DNA of 64,000 nucleotides from Pseudorhodoferax sp. Leaf267 (GTDB taxonomy: Bacteria > Pseudomonadota > Gammaproteobacteria > Burkholderiales > Burkholderiaceae_C): positions 145,983-209,982 of the forward strand of contig NZ_LMMV01000026.1 of NCBI RefSeq assembly GCF_001422405.1. Direction: 5' to 3'. Of the stretch, positions 1-10,100 are shown one piece after another. The position numbers were made by a program, and so were the translations under genes. Numbering within the stretch: position 1 is the stretch's first letter; each line of letters opens with the position of its first letter. Under the pieces are notes generated by a model. The model was not told where the DNA came from. It searched no databases and saw only the letters and a program-made list of their open reading frames with translations.

Positions 1-1619
1 GTCTCCTCGTGGTGGATGCAGGCGGCGCGGCACAGTGCGGCGGCCAGCGCGCCGGGTGGTGGCAGGCCGGGCCAGCGCGCCGCGACATGGCCGTCCGGGC
101 GCAGCAGCGTGCAGCCGGGCGCCTGCGGCCGGATGCGGGCCAGCCGCAGCCCGCTGCGGCGTTCGGCATCGGCGATCTCGGCGACCAGTGCAGCGTCCTG
201 CGCGTCGCACAGCAGGCTGAAGCCCGTGCCCAGTGCGTCGAGCAGATGGCCCGCGGCCAGCGGCCGGTCGGGCATGGCCTCGCCAGGGCCGGGGCCGGGC
301 ATGGGCTGCGCGTCGGGCGTGGACAGGGGCGAGCCCGCGTAGCGCACGGCCTCGGTCTGGCGCGGGTTCACCAGCTGGGCAATGCCGCGGTGGCGCTCGG
401 CCAGCGACAGCGCGGCCTCGCGCAGCAGGTCGAAGCCGCGCGAGGGCGGCGACATGAATTCGGTGCTGCGCATCGCGCTCTCGGCGTTGATGTGGAAGGC
501 GGCGATGCGCTCGTGCGAATAGCTGTCCAGCAGCGCCGTGCCGGCCTGGCGCTGCGCCACCAGCGCCAGCTTCCAGGCCAGGTTGTCGGCATCGTCGAAG
601 CCCGAGTTCAACCCGCGCACGCCGAAGATCGGCATGGCATGCGCGGCATTGCCGGCGAACAGCACGCGGCCGTGGCGGTAGCTCTGCAACGTCATCGCGC
701 CGGCGCGGTAGACCGAGGTCCAGACCGGCTTCCACGGCAGATGGCCTTCGCCGATCGCGTCCAGGTGCCGTTGCACGAAGGCGCGCACGGCCTCGGGCTG
801 CAGCGCGTCCGCGGTGCTCTGGCCCGGGCGCAGCTGGTAGTCGATACGCCAGATGTCGTCGGGCTGCGGGTGCATCAGCACGGTGGAGCCGCGGTTCCAG
901 GGTGGGTCGAACCAGGCGCGGCGCTCGGCCGGGTGCCGGCTGGGCAACTCGATGTCGATGATCACGTAGCTGCCCTCGTAGGCCGCGCCGTGCAGCTCCA
1001 GGCCCAGGGCCTTGCGCACGAAGCTCTGGCCGCCATCGCAGGCCACCAGCCAGTCGGCGTGCAGCGTGTAGCCGCCCAGCGCATTGCGCGCCTGCAGCGC
1101 CACGCCGCCTGCCTGGGGCGTGAGGCCTTCCAGCGCCGTGCCCCAGCGCAGGTCGATCAGCCCCGGCGTGGCGGTGTTGCAGCGCGTGATGGCGTCCAGC
1201 AGGAACTGTTCGATGTAGTACTGCGACAGGTTCAGCATGGGCGGCAGCGGCTGCGCCGCGTCGTGCGGCATCTCGAAGCGCAGCACCTCGGTGGTCTTGT
1301 AGAAGCTGCGTCCGGCCGTCCATGGCAGGCCCTTGGCCAGGAACGCGTCCAGCGCGCCCAGCCGCTGCAGGATCTGCAGGCTGCGCCGCGACACGCAGAT
1401 CGCACGGCTGCCGGTGCAGACCGTGTCGTCCGCCTCGAGCAGCACGCTGGCCACGCCCTGGCGCGCCAGGCCCAGCGCCAGCGCCATGCCGACCGGCCCG
1501 CCGCCAGCGATCACCACCGCATGGCTCCGTGCTTCCGCGCCCTGCGCCAGCGGCGGCAGGCGCGGCGCATGGCGCGTGTAGTGGAACTGGCCGACCGGCG
1601 GCGGGGTGCTCTGCGGCAT
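1..1619 (-). CDS. FAD-dependent aromatic-ring monooxygenase (MhpA/PheA/TfdB-like), 3' end cut by window
   Basis: The reverse strand reads open from an ATG at 1619 to the window edge, about 539 codons, close to the full length of class A flavoprotein hydroxylases. Residues about 35-60 carry the Rossmann FAD motif GGGPVGMALALGLA followed by VLLEAD. A second FAD-contact segment near the C-terminus reads LRPDGHVAARW, which is typical of the PheA/TfdB/MhpA group. Such enzymes use FAD and NAD(P)H to hydroxylate phenolic or related aromatic rings in the cytoplasm; the substrate cannot be told from sequence. The gene is divergent from a LuxR-type regulator across 71 bp, so that protein probably controls it. 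AAGGAG lies just upstream of the ATG. Confidence 0.85.
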   Translation of the reverse strand, partial: MPQSTPPPVGQFHYTRHAPRLPPLAQGAEARSHAVVIAGGGPVGMALALGLARQGVASVLLEADDTVCTGSRAICVSRRSLQILQRLGALDAFLAKGLPWTAGRSFYKTTEVLRFEMPHDAAQPLPPMLNLSQYYIEQFLLDAITRCNTATPGLIDLRWGTALEGLTPQAGGVALQARNALGGYTLHADWLVACDGGQSFVRKALGLELHGAAYEGSYVIIDIELPSRHPAERRAWFDPPWNRGSTVLMHPQPDDIWRIDYQLRPGQSTADALQPEAVRAFVQRHLDAIGEGHLPWKPVWTSVYRAGAMTLQSYRHGRVLFAGNAAHAMPIFGVRGLNSGFDDADNLAWKLALVAQRQAGTALLDSYSHERIAAFHINAESAMRSTEFMSPPSRGFDLLREAALSLAERHRGIAQLVNPRQTEAVRYAGSPLSTPDAQPMPGPGPGEAMPDRPLAAGHLLDALGTGFSLLCDAQDAALVAEIADAERRSGLRLARIRPQAPGCTLLRPDGHVAARWPGLPPPGALAAALCRAACIHHEE

Positions 1620-1690
1620 GTGGTCTCCTTGGGCTGCGTGTGCAACGGGATTGTGCGGATGCGCCAGCGCCCGGTGTGTCATAACTTCTG

Positions 1691-2488
1691 ATGACAAGGC
1701 AAAGAGAGATGCAGCGCTGGCGAATCCCCCCGCACGACACCCCGCTGGCCGCCGGCGTGGTGGGCCAGGTGCTGGCCGGCATCGGCACGCCGGGGCTGGC
1801 TGCGCACTACCTGCGCGCCATGCAGAACCTGCTGCCCGTGACCTTCTGCACCGTGTTCGCCGTGGGCGCCAGCGGACGCGTCGAGACCGTCTCGGCCGCC
1901 AGCAGCTACGGCCAGACGGCCGAGCGCACGGCCCAGCGCTATGTGGCGCAGCGTTACGACCGCGTCGACCCGCACCTGTGCTGGCTGGCCGCGCGCAAGC
2001 ACCCGGCACGCGCACAGCTGTGGCTGGGCCACCACCTGGGCGAGGATCTGGCCGATGCCGATTACCGGGCCGCCTGCTACACCGAGGTCGGCATCCGCGA
2101 GCGCGCCTCCGTGCTGCAACTGCTGCCGGGCGGGCGGCGCACGGCCATCAGCTTCTACCGCAGCCTGGCGCAGCCCTCGTTCGGCGCGGCCGACTTCGCG
2201 CTGCTCGGCGCCCACGCGGCGCTGCTGGCCGAGGCCACGGTGGCGCATGGCCGCCTGGTGGTGGCGTCGTCGGCGCGCGCCGCCTCGGCCGAGCGCCTGT
2301 TGCAACTGAGCCCGCGCGAGCGCGAGGTGGTGCAGCTGCTCGGCGCCGGGCGCACGGCTAAGGAGGCCGCCAGCCGGCTCGGCATCTCGGTGGCGACCGT
2401 GCGCACCTTGCAGTACCGCGCGTTGCGCCGGCTCGGGCTGCGCTCGGTCAAGGACCTGCTGTTCGAGGGGCTGGCGTCTTCAGCTTGA
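1691..2488 (+). CDS. LuxR-family transcriptional regulator
   Basis: This 265-aa protein has a C-terminal LuxR/FixJ-type helix-turn-helix at about residues 200-255. It opens with LSPREREVVQLL, and AKEAASRLGISVATVRT forms the recognition helix. The N-terminal 180 residues resemble an alpha/beta sensor domain (GAF or autoinducer-binding style) without a motif that names the ligand. It is divergent from the FAD monooxygenase at 1619 and is a likely regulator of it. An internal ATG at 1709 is an alternative start. Its stop overlaps the stop of the convergent hydrolase gene by 9 bp. Confidence 0.8.
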   Translation: MTRQREMQRWRIPPHDTPLAAGVVGQVLAGIGTPGLAAHYLRAMQNLLPVTFCTVFAVGASGRVETVSAASSYGQTAERTAQRYVAQRYDRVDPHLCWLAARKHPARAQLWLGHHLGEDLADADYRAACYTEVGIRERASVLQLLPGGRRTAISFYRSLAQPSFGAADFALLGAHAALLAEATVAHGRLVVASSARAASAERLLQLSPREREVVQLLGAGRTAKEAASRLGISVATVRTLQYRALRRLGLRSVKDLLFEGLASSA

Positions 2489-3334
2489 GAGGGCCCGGCC
2501 CAGGAACGCGAGGATGTCGCCCGTCACCTCGTCGCGGTTGGTCTCGTTCAGCACCTCGTGGCGCGCGCCCGGGTACAGCTGCAACTGCACATCGCGCAGG
2601 CCGGCAGCGCGGTAGCGCTGGGCGAGCAGTTCCAGCGCCGCGCCGCCCCCGGCCAGCGGGTCGGCGTCGCCCGACACGATGAGCACAGGCAGGTCCGCCC
2701 GCACCTTGGCGATCTCTGCCGGGTCGGCCGCGCGGCGCAGCGTGGCGATGCCCGTGAAGGGCTCGGGCAGGAAGCCGCAGGCCGGGTCGGCGCAGTACTT
2801 GTCGACCTCGGCCTCGTCGCGGCTCAGCCACTCGAAGCCGGTGCGGTGCACGAAGGGCTTGTTGAAGGCGCTGAGGTCCGTCGGGCCCTCGGCGGCCAGC
2901 ACGTCGGCGATGCCGGCGGGCTCGCTGGAGCCGATCAGCACCGCGGCCGCCACATCGGCCGAGTGGTCCAGCAGATACTGCTGGCTCGCGAACGAGCCCA
3001 TGCTGTGGCCGACTAGCGCGATGGGCAGGTGCGGATGCTCCGCGCGTATGCGCTGGTTCAACTGGTGCAGGTCGTCCACCCAGCCGGGCCAGCCGTCGCG
3101 GCCCCAGCGCCCGTAGGCCCCGGCGGCCGTGCGGCCCGAACCGCGCCCGTCCGGCGCATAGACCACATAGCCCGCCGCGGTCAGCGCCTGGCCGAAGCGC
3201 CGGTAGCGCCCCGCGTGCTCGCCCAGGCCGTGCTGCAACTGCACGGCGGCGCGAGGCATGCCCGCGGGCGCCCAGCGCCAGGTCTGGATCGCGATGCCGT
3301 CACGCGAGTCGAACGCCAAGGTGGTTTCCTGCAT
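2480..3334 (-). CDS. Alpha/beta hydrolase (monoacylglycerol lipase-like)
   Basis: This 284-aa protein has the serine hydrolase elbow GHSMG at residues 109-113 (nucleophile S111). A candidate acid lies in SGDADPL and the catalytic His in GARHEVLNE near the C-terminus. The HGLGEH oxyanion-side segment at about residue 35 matches the hydrolase_4/monoglyceride lipase group, which cleaves carboxylic esters, often acylglycerols. The start is the ATG at 3334; the longer open frame upstream runs into the GNAT gene. The gap to the upstream GNAT gene is only 23 bp, so the two are probably cotranscribed. The native substrate is unknown. Confidence 0.85.
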   Translation of the reverse strand: MQETTLAFDSRDGIAIQTWRWAPAGMPRAAVQLQHGLGEHAGRYRRFGQALTAAGYVVYAPDGRGSGRTAAGAYGRWGRDGWPGWVDDLHQLNQRIRAEHPHLPIALVGHSMGSFASQQYLLDHSADVAAAVLIGSSEPAGIADVLAAEGPTDLSAFNKPFVHRTGFEWLSRDEAEVDKYCADPACGFLPEPFTGIATLRRAADPAEIAKVRADLPVLIVSGDADPLAGGGAALELLAQRYRAAGLRDVQLQLYPGARHEVLNETNRDEVTGDILAFLGRALSS

Positions 3335-3357
3335 GTCGTGCCTCCTGGTGCCGCAGG

Positions 3358-3666
3358 TCAGATCTGGAACGCCGTGCGCACGTGCGGCTGCACCAGGTCC
3401 ACGTACTCGCGGTGCTTGCGGATGTAGCCCGCGATGAACTGGCACACGGGGATTACGTTCAGCTGCCGCCCTCGCGCTTCGTCCAGCACGTGCCGCGCGA
3501 TCGCCGAGCCCAGGCCCTTGCCCTCGTGCGCGGGCAGCACCTCGGTGTGCGTGAACATGATGGCGCCGGCCAGCAGGTTGTATTCGGCAAAGGCCGCGAC
3601 CTCGCCGTCCAGGCGCGCCTCGTAGCGGTGGCCGGCGATGTTGTTGGTGAAGACGGGTTCGCTCAT
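3358..3666 (-). CDS. GNAT-family N-acetyltransferase, short YjdJ-like type
   Basis: This 102-aa protein matches the small Gcn5-related acetyltransferase family (PF14542-like). It shows the beta-strand pair EARLDGEVAAFAEY, then MFTHTEVLPAHEGKGLGSAI, which is the acetyl-CoA pyrophosphate-binding loop (EGKGLGS, residues 48-54), and an HVLDEAR helix. Such proteins transfer acetyl from acetyl-CoA; the acceptor is unknown. The start ATG overlaps the stop of the upstream small ORF in an ATGA arrangement, which implies translational coupling. Confidence 0.85.
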   Translation of the reverse strand: MSEPVFTNNIAGHRYEARLDGEVAAFAEYNLLAGAIMFTHTEVLPAHEGKGLGSAIARHVLDEARGRQLNVIPVCQFIAGYIRKHREYVDLVQPHVRTAFQI

Positions 3667-3890
3667 GGTGGTCCTTTCTGGCCCAAGTCTGCCGCATGGG
3701 CGGCGGTCGCGGCCAGCGCGTCGGCCACGGTGATGTCGCGTTCGTGCAACCCGGCCGGCAGCACGATCACGCCGTCCTCGTCGACCACCAGCCGGTGGTC
3801 GGGCGTCCGGCGGCGGCCGAGGCCGCAGCGGCAGCGCGCAGGCCGGGGCTTCGGGGCAGGTGTCGCAGAGGGTGGAGTTGTGAGGGGCAT
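3663..3890 (-). CDS. Small hypothetical protein coupled to the GNAT gene
   Basis: This 75-aa ORF begins at the ATG at 3890. It has a basic, proline-rich N-terminus with a CRCG motif (residues about 20-23), then an acidic to mixed segment, HRLVVDEDGVIVLPAGLHERD. I do not recognise the family. Its stop overlaps the GNAT start by 4 bp (ATGA), so the pair is translated together; this coupling is the main reason to believe in the gene. A longer in-frame start at 4064 exists but runs into the divergent promoter region of the AAA ATPase gene. Confidence 0.5.
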   Translation of the reverse strand: MPLTTPPSATPAPKPRPARCRCGLGRRRTPDHRLVVDEDGVIVLPAGLHERDITVADALAATAAHAADLGQKGPP

Positions 3891-4160
3891 GTGTGGGTCT
3901 TCGGCGACGTGCGGTAGATGGTTGCGATGGTAGGAGCAGATCGGGGCGGTGCGCAGTGCGAGCCAGAACCGGTCTGGCGGGGCGCACAGCACGGTGAGAC
4001 AGAATCGCCGCTCCACGCGCAATCCAGGCATGACATCCGACCAACTCCACATCGACCGGGACATGGCCGCTGCTGAGAAGCCGGGCCCGCCACGGCGTCG
4101 CCCCGATGGCTCGATCTGCTGGTGCCTGCTGGCTCAACCCGCGACGACAAGGATTTCTCC

Positions 4161-5597
4161 ATGCTGACCCGACTCGAAATCGACGGTTTCAAAACGTTCG
4201 AGCAACTCGACATCAGCTTCAGCCCGTTCACCGTGGTGCTCGGCAGCAATGCGGCGGGCAAGAGCAACCTGTTCGATGCCATCCGGCTGCTGTCGAACCT
4301 GGCAACCCGCGACGTGGCCGAGGCCTTGAAAGACATGCGGGGTGAGCCTTTGGAGCTGTTTCGCCAGACGCCCAAGGGCGGACGTGTGAAGCAGATCGTG
4401 CTGGCCGCCGAGGTGTTGGTCGATCCCATCGTGCGCGACCCCTGGGGCAGCGAGGTGACGCTCACCCACACGCGCATGCGCTACGAAGTGACGCTGGAAC
4501 GGCGCGAGGTCAAGGCTGGCCTGGAACGCATCCAGGTCGCGCGTGAGGCGATGACGCCGATCCTGCGCAAGGACGACCGGTGGGCAGACGCGCAGGTCCC
4601 GGCCAAGCCGCCCCATGCGGCCACCCGCGCTTTCCGCGATGCGTACCTCAAGTACACCCGGCAAAAGCCCTGGCTGACGACGGAGAAGCTGGAAGAAGGC
4701 CTGTCCTTCAGCATCCACCAGGACGGCAAGCAGGGGCGCAATCGACCGGCGAGCGCCGCCGAGGCGACGGTGCTCTACAGCGTCACGAACGCCGAATTCC
4801 CGCATCTGTTCGCCCTGCGTGAGGAGATGCGCAACTGGCGGATGCTGCAGCTCGACCCCGCTCTTTTGCGCAAGCCGGTTCCGGTGACCGCGTCGGACGT
4901 GCTGGACATCGACGGTGCCAATCTGGCCGCCGTGCTGGCCCGGCTGAAAGCCGAAACCGTCACCGAGCAGCGCCCCGGTGGCGTGTTGAGCGACATCGCC
5001 GCCGAGCTCAACAACCTGATCCCCGGCGTGGTCCGGCTGGAAGCCAGGCTGCACGATGCCAGCCGCGAGTACCGCATCGAGCTGACGATGCGCGATGGCT
5101 TGCCTTATTCCTCTCGCGTGATGTCGGATGGAACCTTGCGTGTTCTGGCCCTGTTGACCTTGTTGAACGACCCCAAGCATCGTGGCCTCATCTGCTTCGA
5201 GGAGCCCGAGAACGGTGTGCATCCCGGGCGGGTTCGGCAACTGGTGCGGCGCCTGCATGACATGGTGTCGACGCCTTCTACCTATCAGGGAGGCGAGGAT
5301 GTGACGCCGCCCCTGAGCCAGTTGCTGCTCAACAGCCATTCGCCTGTGGTGCTTTCCGCCTTGCTCGACGATGGAGACAACCAGCAGCCGCTCGATGTGG
5401 AGATCCTGTTTGCGGATGCCGCCACCGTCAGTGATCCGGTGCGCCAGGAAATGCGCCGCAAGACCCGCCTGCGGCCTGTGGTGCGGCCCGAGTCGAAGGT
5501 GCAAGCGGACCTGTTCGATGAGGCGCATGTTCCACAGGGCCGTGTCTCGATGCTGGAAGTCAACAACGTGCTGGGCACCGTGAGCGCCGAGGGCTGA
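4161..5597 (+). CDS. AAA family ATPase, RecF/OLD-like (AAA_21-type), probable defence cassette gene A
   Basis: This 478-aa protein opens with the SMC/RecF-style strand MLTRLEIDGFKTFE. It has Walker A GSNAAGKS (residues 28-35), an SDGTLR signature-like loop (about 318-323), Walker B ICFEEPENGVHP (about 343-354) and the H-loop LLLNSHSPVV (about 388-397). ABC/OLD-type ATPases with this layout act on DNA and are common in anti-phage modules. AAGGA lies 8 nt before the ATG at 4161. Only 3 bp separate it from the next gene, whose product looks like a TOPRIM-type partner. Its base composition is visibly less GC-extreme than the flanks, which suggests acquisition. The role is inferred from architecture. 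Confidence 0.85.
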   Translation: MLTRLEIDGFKTFEQLDISFSPFTVVLGSNAAGKSNLFDAIRLLSNLATRDVAEALKDMRGEPLELFRQTPKGGRVKQIVLAAEVLVDPIVRDPWGSEVTLTHTRMRYEVTLERREVKAGLERIQVAREAMTPILRKDDRWADAQVPAKPPHAATRAFRDAYLKYTRQKPWLTTEKLEEGLSFSIHQDGKQGRNRPASAAEATVLYSVTNAEFPHLFALREEMRNWRMLQLDPALLRKPVPVTASDVLDIDGANLAAVLARLKAETVTEQRPGGVLSDIAAELNNLIPGVVRLEARLHDASREYRIELTMRDGLPYSSRVMSDGTLRVLALLTLLNDPKHRGLICFEEPENGVHPGRVRQLVRRLHDMVSTPSTYQGGEDVTPPLSQLLLNSHSPVVLSALLDDGDNQQPLDVEILFADAATVSDPVRQEMRRKTRLRPVVRPESKVQADLFDEAHVPQGRVSMLEVNNVLGTVSAEG

Positions 5598-5600
5598 CCG

Positions 5601-6272
5601 ATGCACTACCTGGGATTGGCCCTCTATGCGGAGGGTCCGACGGACGAGCGCTTCCTTGGCCCGTTGCTGCTCCGGCTGTGCGTGGACATCTGTAATCGCG
5701 CATCACGGCAGATGGTCGAGATCAACGACGAGGTACTGGTCCTGAGACATCCGACTGGTCTGGCCGACGCGCCCCGTGAGGAGCGCGTCGCCGCCGCTGC
5801 ACAGCAGGCCTTGGGCGCATGGTCAATCCTTTTCGTGCATGCGGACGCCGATGGTGATGCCGCGCGGGCCAGGCAGGAGCGTGCTCAGCCTGCGCTCGAC
5901 CGGCTGCGTGACGAGTTCGCGGCGCTCGGGCAAGGCGTCGCCGTCATCCCGGTGCGCGAAACCGAAGCGTGGGCGATCTGCGATGGTGATGCATTGCGCA
6001 GCGTCTTTGGCAGCACGCTGAACGACCAGGCGCTTCGGTTGCCGGCCAATGCCAGGGCGGTGGAACGCCTGGCCGATCCGAAGCAATGCCTGCATGACGC
6101 TTTTGCGGCAAGCCATGCAGGGATGCGACGACGGCAATCGCGCTCGGTCCACGAAACATTCGGGGCGCTTGGTGAACAGGTCGCACTGGACCGGTTGCGC
6201 GGCTTGCAAGCCTTCGAGGCCCTGGAAAACGAGCTGACGCAGGCGCTGGTGGCCTTGCGCGTGCTGGATTGA
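5601..6272 (+). CDS. TOPRIM-like DUF4276/DUF4435-type protein, probable defence cassette gene B
   Basis: This 223-aa protein begins MHYLGLALYAEGPTDERF, giving a TOPRIM-style acidic motif E11-G-P-T-D15. An acidic cluster follows, D82-x-D84-x-D86 in FVHADADGD, and then RETEAW at 119-124, which is characteristic of DUF4276/DUF4435-like proteins. Proteins of this type are predicted metal-dependent nucleases or nucleotide-binding partners of AAA ATPases, as in PARIS, Gabija and OLD arrangements. It starts 3 bp after the ATPase stop, so both are on one transcript. I call the fold from motifs alone; nuclease activity is inference. It is convergent with the GST gene, with 1 bp between the stops. Confidence 0.7.
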   Translation: MHYLGLALYAEGPTDERFLGPLLLRLCVDICNRASRQMVEINDEVLVLRHPTGLADAPREERVAAAAQQALGAWSILFVHADADGDAARARQERAQPALDRLRDEFAALGQGVAVIPVRETEAWAICDGDALRSVFGSTLNDQALRLPANARAVERLADPKQCLHDAFAASHAGMRRRQSRSVHETFGALGEQVALDRLRGLQAFEALENELTQALVALRVLD

Positions 6273-6273
6273 G

Positions 6274-7032
6274 CTACTTGCTCAGCACCCCCTTCACCGG
6301 CCGCTCCCTCCCCAGCGTCCGCGCACTCACCGGTGCGCCCGCCGCGATCAGCGCCTCGCGCTGCTGCGGGATCGGCGTGCGCACGCAGATCTGCTCGAAC
6401 GGGGCCAGCGCGCTGAAGCAGGGCGCGCCCAGCACGCGGCCCACGAAGCCGGCCGTGCGCGGCCAGCGTGTCGCGTCCACGGTGTAGCGCGCAAAGCCCA
6501 GGTTGCGGAACGGGGTGGCGATGGCGATGTCGGCCAGCGTGAGGCCGGTGTTGAACAGCGTGCCCTCGGGCGGCAACTGGCCCTCCAGGTGGTCCAGCAG
6601 CGCGGGGATCTCCACGTCGCGCGCCTTGGCCAGCACGTCTTCGTCCACGGCCTGGTTCCAGACGAAGCGGTTGATGACCAGCTGATTGAAGTAGCGCCAG
6701 ATGAAGACCTCGCCCAGCACCGAGTCGGCGTACTCCTCCAGCGTGCGCGCGCGGGCGCGCAGCGCCGCACCGGCCGGCCAGATGGCGGGCGCGGGCCACT
6801 TGTCTTCCAGGTATTCGCAGATCACCGTGGAGTCCACGATGGCCAGGTCGCCGTGCAGCAGCACGGGCACGCGGCGCGCCGGGCTCAGGTTCTCGAACTC
6901 TGCGTTGCCGAAGAAGGGCACGATGGGGTCGATCTCGTAGCGCAGGCCCTTGTGCTCGAGCACGGCGAGCACCTTGCGCACGTAGGGCGAGATGTAGGAG
7001 CCGACGACGGTCAGCGTGGGTTGGTCGGACAT
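6274..7032 (-). CDS. Glutathione S-transferase family protein
   Basis: This 252-aa protein has an N-terminal thioredoxin-fold half (LTVVGSYISPYVRKVLAVLE, then RRVPVLLHGDLAIVDSTVICEYLED). The last part contains the conserved P-V-L strand and the ES/DS glutathione-binding turn (VDSTVI). An all-helical C-terminal domain follows. It fits cytosolic GSTs that conjugate or reduce electrophiles. The thiol-activating residue is probably the Ser of YISPY, not a Cys. It stands alone, convergent with the defence-type cassette, and starts 85 bp from the end of the eCIS locus without obvious functional ties. Confidence 0.88.
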   Translation of the reverse strand: MSDQPTLTVVGSYISPYVRKVLAVLEHKGLRYEIDPIVPFFGNAEFENLSPARRVPVLLHGDLAIVDSTVICEYLEDKWPAPAIWPAGAALRARARTLEEYADSVLGEVFIWRYFNQLVINRFVWNQAVDEDVLAKARDVEIPALLDHLEGQLPPEGTLFNTGLTLADIAIATPFRNLGFARYTVDATRWPRTAGFVGRVLGAPCFSALAPFEQICVRTPIPQQREALIAAGAPVSARTLGRERPVKGVLSK

Positions 7033-7116
7033 GGCGCCTCCGGTGTCTTGTGGGAGCGCGCAGTGTCGCCGAACCCCCGCCGGGCGCGGCCCACTGCGGC
7101 CCGGCCGCCGGGCGCT

Positions 7117-10100
7117 TCAGCTCGTCGAGGGCGGCAGCGTGAACACCATGTTCGCCGCGCCGCGGAAGGTGTCGCCCTTGGGCACCAGGAAGAACAGCCG
7201 CGTGGTATCGCCGAACACGGTTGCCGCATTGCCGCTGGCTGCGGCGCGCCCGCCGACGACGGCGCCGTAGTCGCCCTGCGCGGCCGTGAAGCTGTTGCCG
7301 GTGACGCTGACCAGCAGGCCCGCGCACATGCTCTGGATGCCCGTGAAGGTGTTGCCGTGCAGCAGCACGGTCTGGAACACGTCCCGCACCTGGCCCTGCA
7401 TGAGCAGCCCCATCGTCTCCTTGCCGATGCGCAGCCGCGGCACCTGGTTCTGGCTGAACACGAACCGGCCGCGGCCCGCGCCCGGGTCGACCTGGAAGCC
7501 GCCGCCCAGCAGCCGGTCGACCACCGGGCCGATGCCGTTGTCACTGGGCTCGCCGTACAGCGCCACGTCGCCGCCGAAGCGGTTGCCCACCAGCTCGCAC
7601 AGGCCGCTGATGCCCTGCAGCAGCAGCGACGCGGCCTCGGCCGCCGCGATCTCGCAGCCGGCCATGCGCAGGTCGCCCGCGCCCTCCACGCGCAACCACA
7701 TGCCGCCACGCTCACCGCGCCCGGCGATCTGCAGGTTGGCCAGCCGCACGTCGGTGTTGGCCGGCAGCTGCAGCGTGGCCTCGGGGCCCATGCGCAGTGC
7801 CAGGTCGCGCAGCTCCAGCGCGGCGAAGCCGCCCAGCACGATGGGCCCCGTCACCGTGACGACGGCCGTCGGCCCGCAGCCGTGCAGCGACAGCCGCATG
7901 CCGCGCTGGCTGGCGAGCTGCAGGCCCTCCAGCGTGTGCGTGCCCGGCAGGAAGCAGATGCACAGTGCGGGCCGGTCGGCCAGCAGCTTGGCCAGCAGCT
8001 CGGTGCTGAGCACCGGGAAATCGCCGCCTTCGCCGATGGTGATCTCGCAGCCGCGCTGTCCGCCGCCGCCCGTGGCCGGCGTGAAGGCCTTGGCCGCAAA
8101 CACCACCACCTGCTCGGCGATCGGGTCGCCGCCGCTGGTCAGCAGTTGCGCGCGCACGCGCTGCGCGGCCACCGTGCCCAGGCGCCAGGCGCATTCCGCC
8201 AGGCCCTGCGCGTTGCAGGCCACCACCACGCTGTTGGCGGCCGGGCTGCCGACCTGGCCGCCACCGGCCTCTACCGTGAAGCGAACGCGCGCGCCCGCCA
8301 CGGGCAGCGCACCGCGCGCCACGCGCACGCGCAGCGGCTCGGCCAGGGTGCCACCGGGCGTGGTGTCCTGGCCGTCGCCGCCCACGTAGAGCAGCTGCGT
8401 CATCTGCGTGAGCGGCGGGAAGATGTCGCGGCAGTCGCTGGTGACGCTGACCAAGCCGCCGGCATCGACCTCCACCAACCCCAGCCGGCACCAGCCATCG
8501 ACGATGCCGGCGGCTTCGCGCGCCACGGGCTCGCCGTCTGCGTCGCGCGGCCATTCCACGTCGGCGCTGACGGTGCGCGCCGGGATCTGCCAGTAGTCGC
8601 CGGCCCGGTAGCTGCCGCCGGCCTCGAAGCGCACCTGCACGCCGTCCTCCAGCGTGGTCCACACGCCCTCGACGATGGGCAGCGCGTTCTCGCCGGCCAC
8701 GGCGGGGCGGTGGTCCCAGCGGCGCAGCACGGGGTGGCGCGCGGCGTCCTGTCCCAGCGTGCCGGGGGGCACGCCGGCCAGCACCAGTTCCAGCGCGTCG
8801 TCGCCGTCGTTCAGGTACTCGAACAGCTGGCCGGCGCGGCCCTGCAGCTCGGCGTCGTCGTCCACCAGCTCCACGCGGTCGTGCAGTGCCAGGTCCAGGT
8901 TCGCATCGCGCCCGCGCGCGGCCACACGCACCACGGTGCGCGAGGTGGCGGTGTCGATGCGCACCTCCTGCACGGCATAGGCCACTGAGCCGTTCTCGCG
9001 CGACCACTTGAAGCTGGGCGTGGCGCCGCCGCTGTGGATCTCCACGCGGTAGAGCTGGTTCTCCAGCCGCCGGTAGCCGGCGCTGGCGGCGATGTCGCAC
9101 AGGCCAGTGGTGGCCAGCTGCGGCTCCGAGCGCGCGGCCAGGCGCGGGCGCGGCGCCCTGGTCAGCGCGTCCCAGGGGTCGATGGCCGAGCCGCAGTGCC
9201 ACGGCGCCTCGCCCTCGCCCGGCGCCGGCAGCGCGAGCGCACGCACCTGCGCGATCTGGCGCGCGCGCGTGGCCGTGTCCGGGCCGCCCAGCGCCTGCTC
9301 GCGGATGGCGGGCGCCTCCAGCGCGCTGATGTGGCGCTGCCAGGCGCGCAGGTAGACCAGGTGCGTGCCGGCCGGCAGGCGCTCGGGCACGCCGCCGTCG
9401 GGCTGGTTGGCCAGCGAGGCCGGTGCGTCCAGTTCGCACAGCTGGCCCTGCACGTAGTAGCGGCCCGGTTGCACCAGCAGGCTGGTGGAAGGCAGCGCCA
9501 CGCTCTGCGCGGCCGTGGGCGCCGCGTTGGTCAGGCGCCAGACCGGGCCCTCGCCGCCCACGGCCCAGGCCGGCTCGGTGCCCGTGACCGACAGGTTGGC
9601 CAGGTCCTGGCCGGTGCCGGTGCTGAACACGGCCCAGCTCGCGCCGCCATCGGCGCTGTGGAGCACGGTGCCGCCGTCGCCCACGGCCCAGCCCTCGTTC
9701 GCGTCGCGAAAGCGCACGGCACGCAGCGTGGCGCCCGTGCCCGTCGCCACCGTGGCCCAGGTCGCGCCGCCGTCGGTGCTGCGCAGCGCGGTGCCGGTGT
9801 CGCCCACGGCCCAGGCGCTGCTGCCGAGCAGGGCCACGCTGCGCAGGTGTGCGGTGCTGCCGCTGTCCACGGCGGTCCAGCTCTGGCCGCCGTCGGCGCT
9901 CTGCACGATGGCGCCGCCAGGGCCGACGGCCAGGCCGCGCAGCGCATCGGCGAACACCACGCCGTGCAGGCGCGCCACGCCGCTGGTGTGCGCGGCCCAG
10001 GTTGCGCCGGCGTCGGTGGTGGCCAGCACCAGGCCGCCGTCACCCACGGCCCAGGCGCGGTTCGCGTCCAGCACGTGCACGCCGCGCAGGTGGGCCAGGT

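Noticed and set aside
9..1691. Long forward open frame (560 codons) over the window start
   Set aside because: It is the antisense shadow of the FAD monooxygenase; its Arg/Ala/Gln-rich translation shows no domain, and the reverse strand has clear FAD motifs.
6589..8988. Forward 799-codon frame (and similar ones at 9034-11694 and 21828-24083)
   Set aside because: Same shadow effect; they cross two or more real genes and intergenic repeats and have no domain signal.
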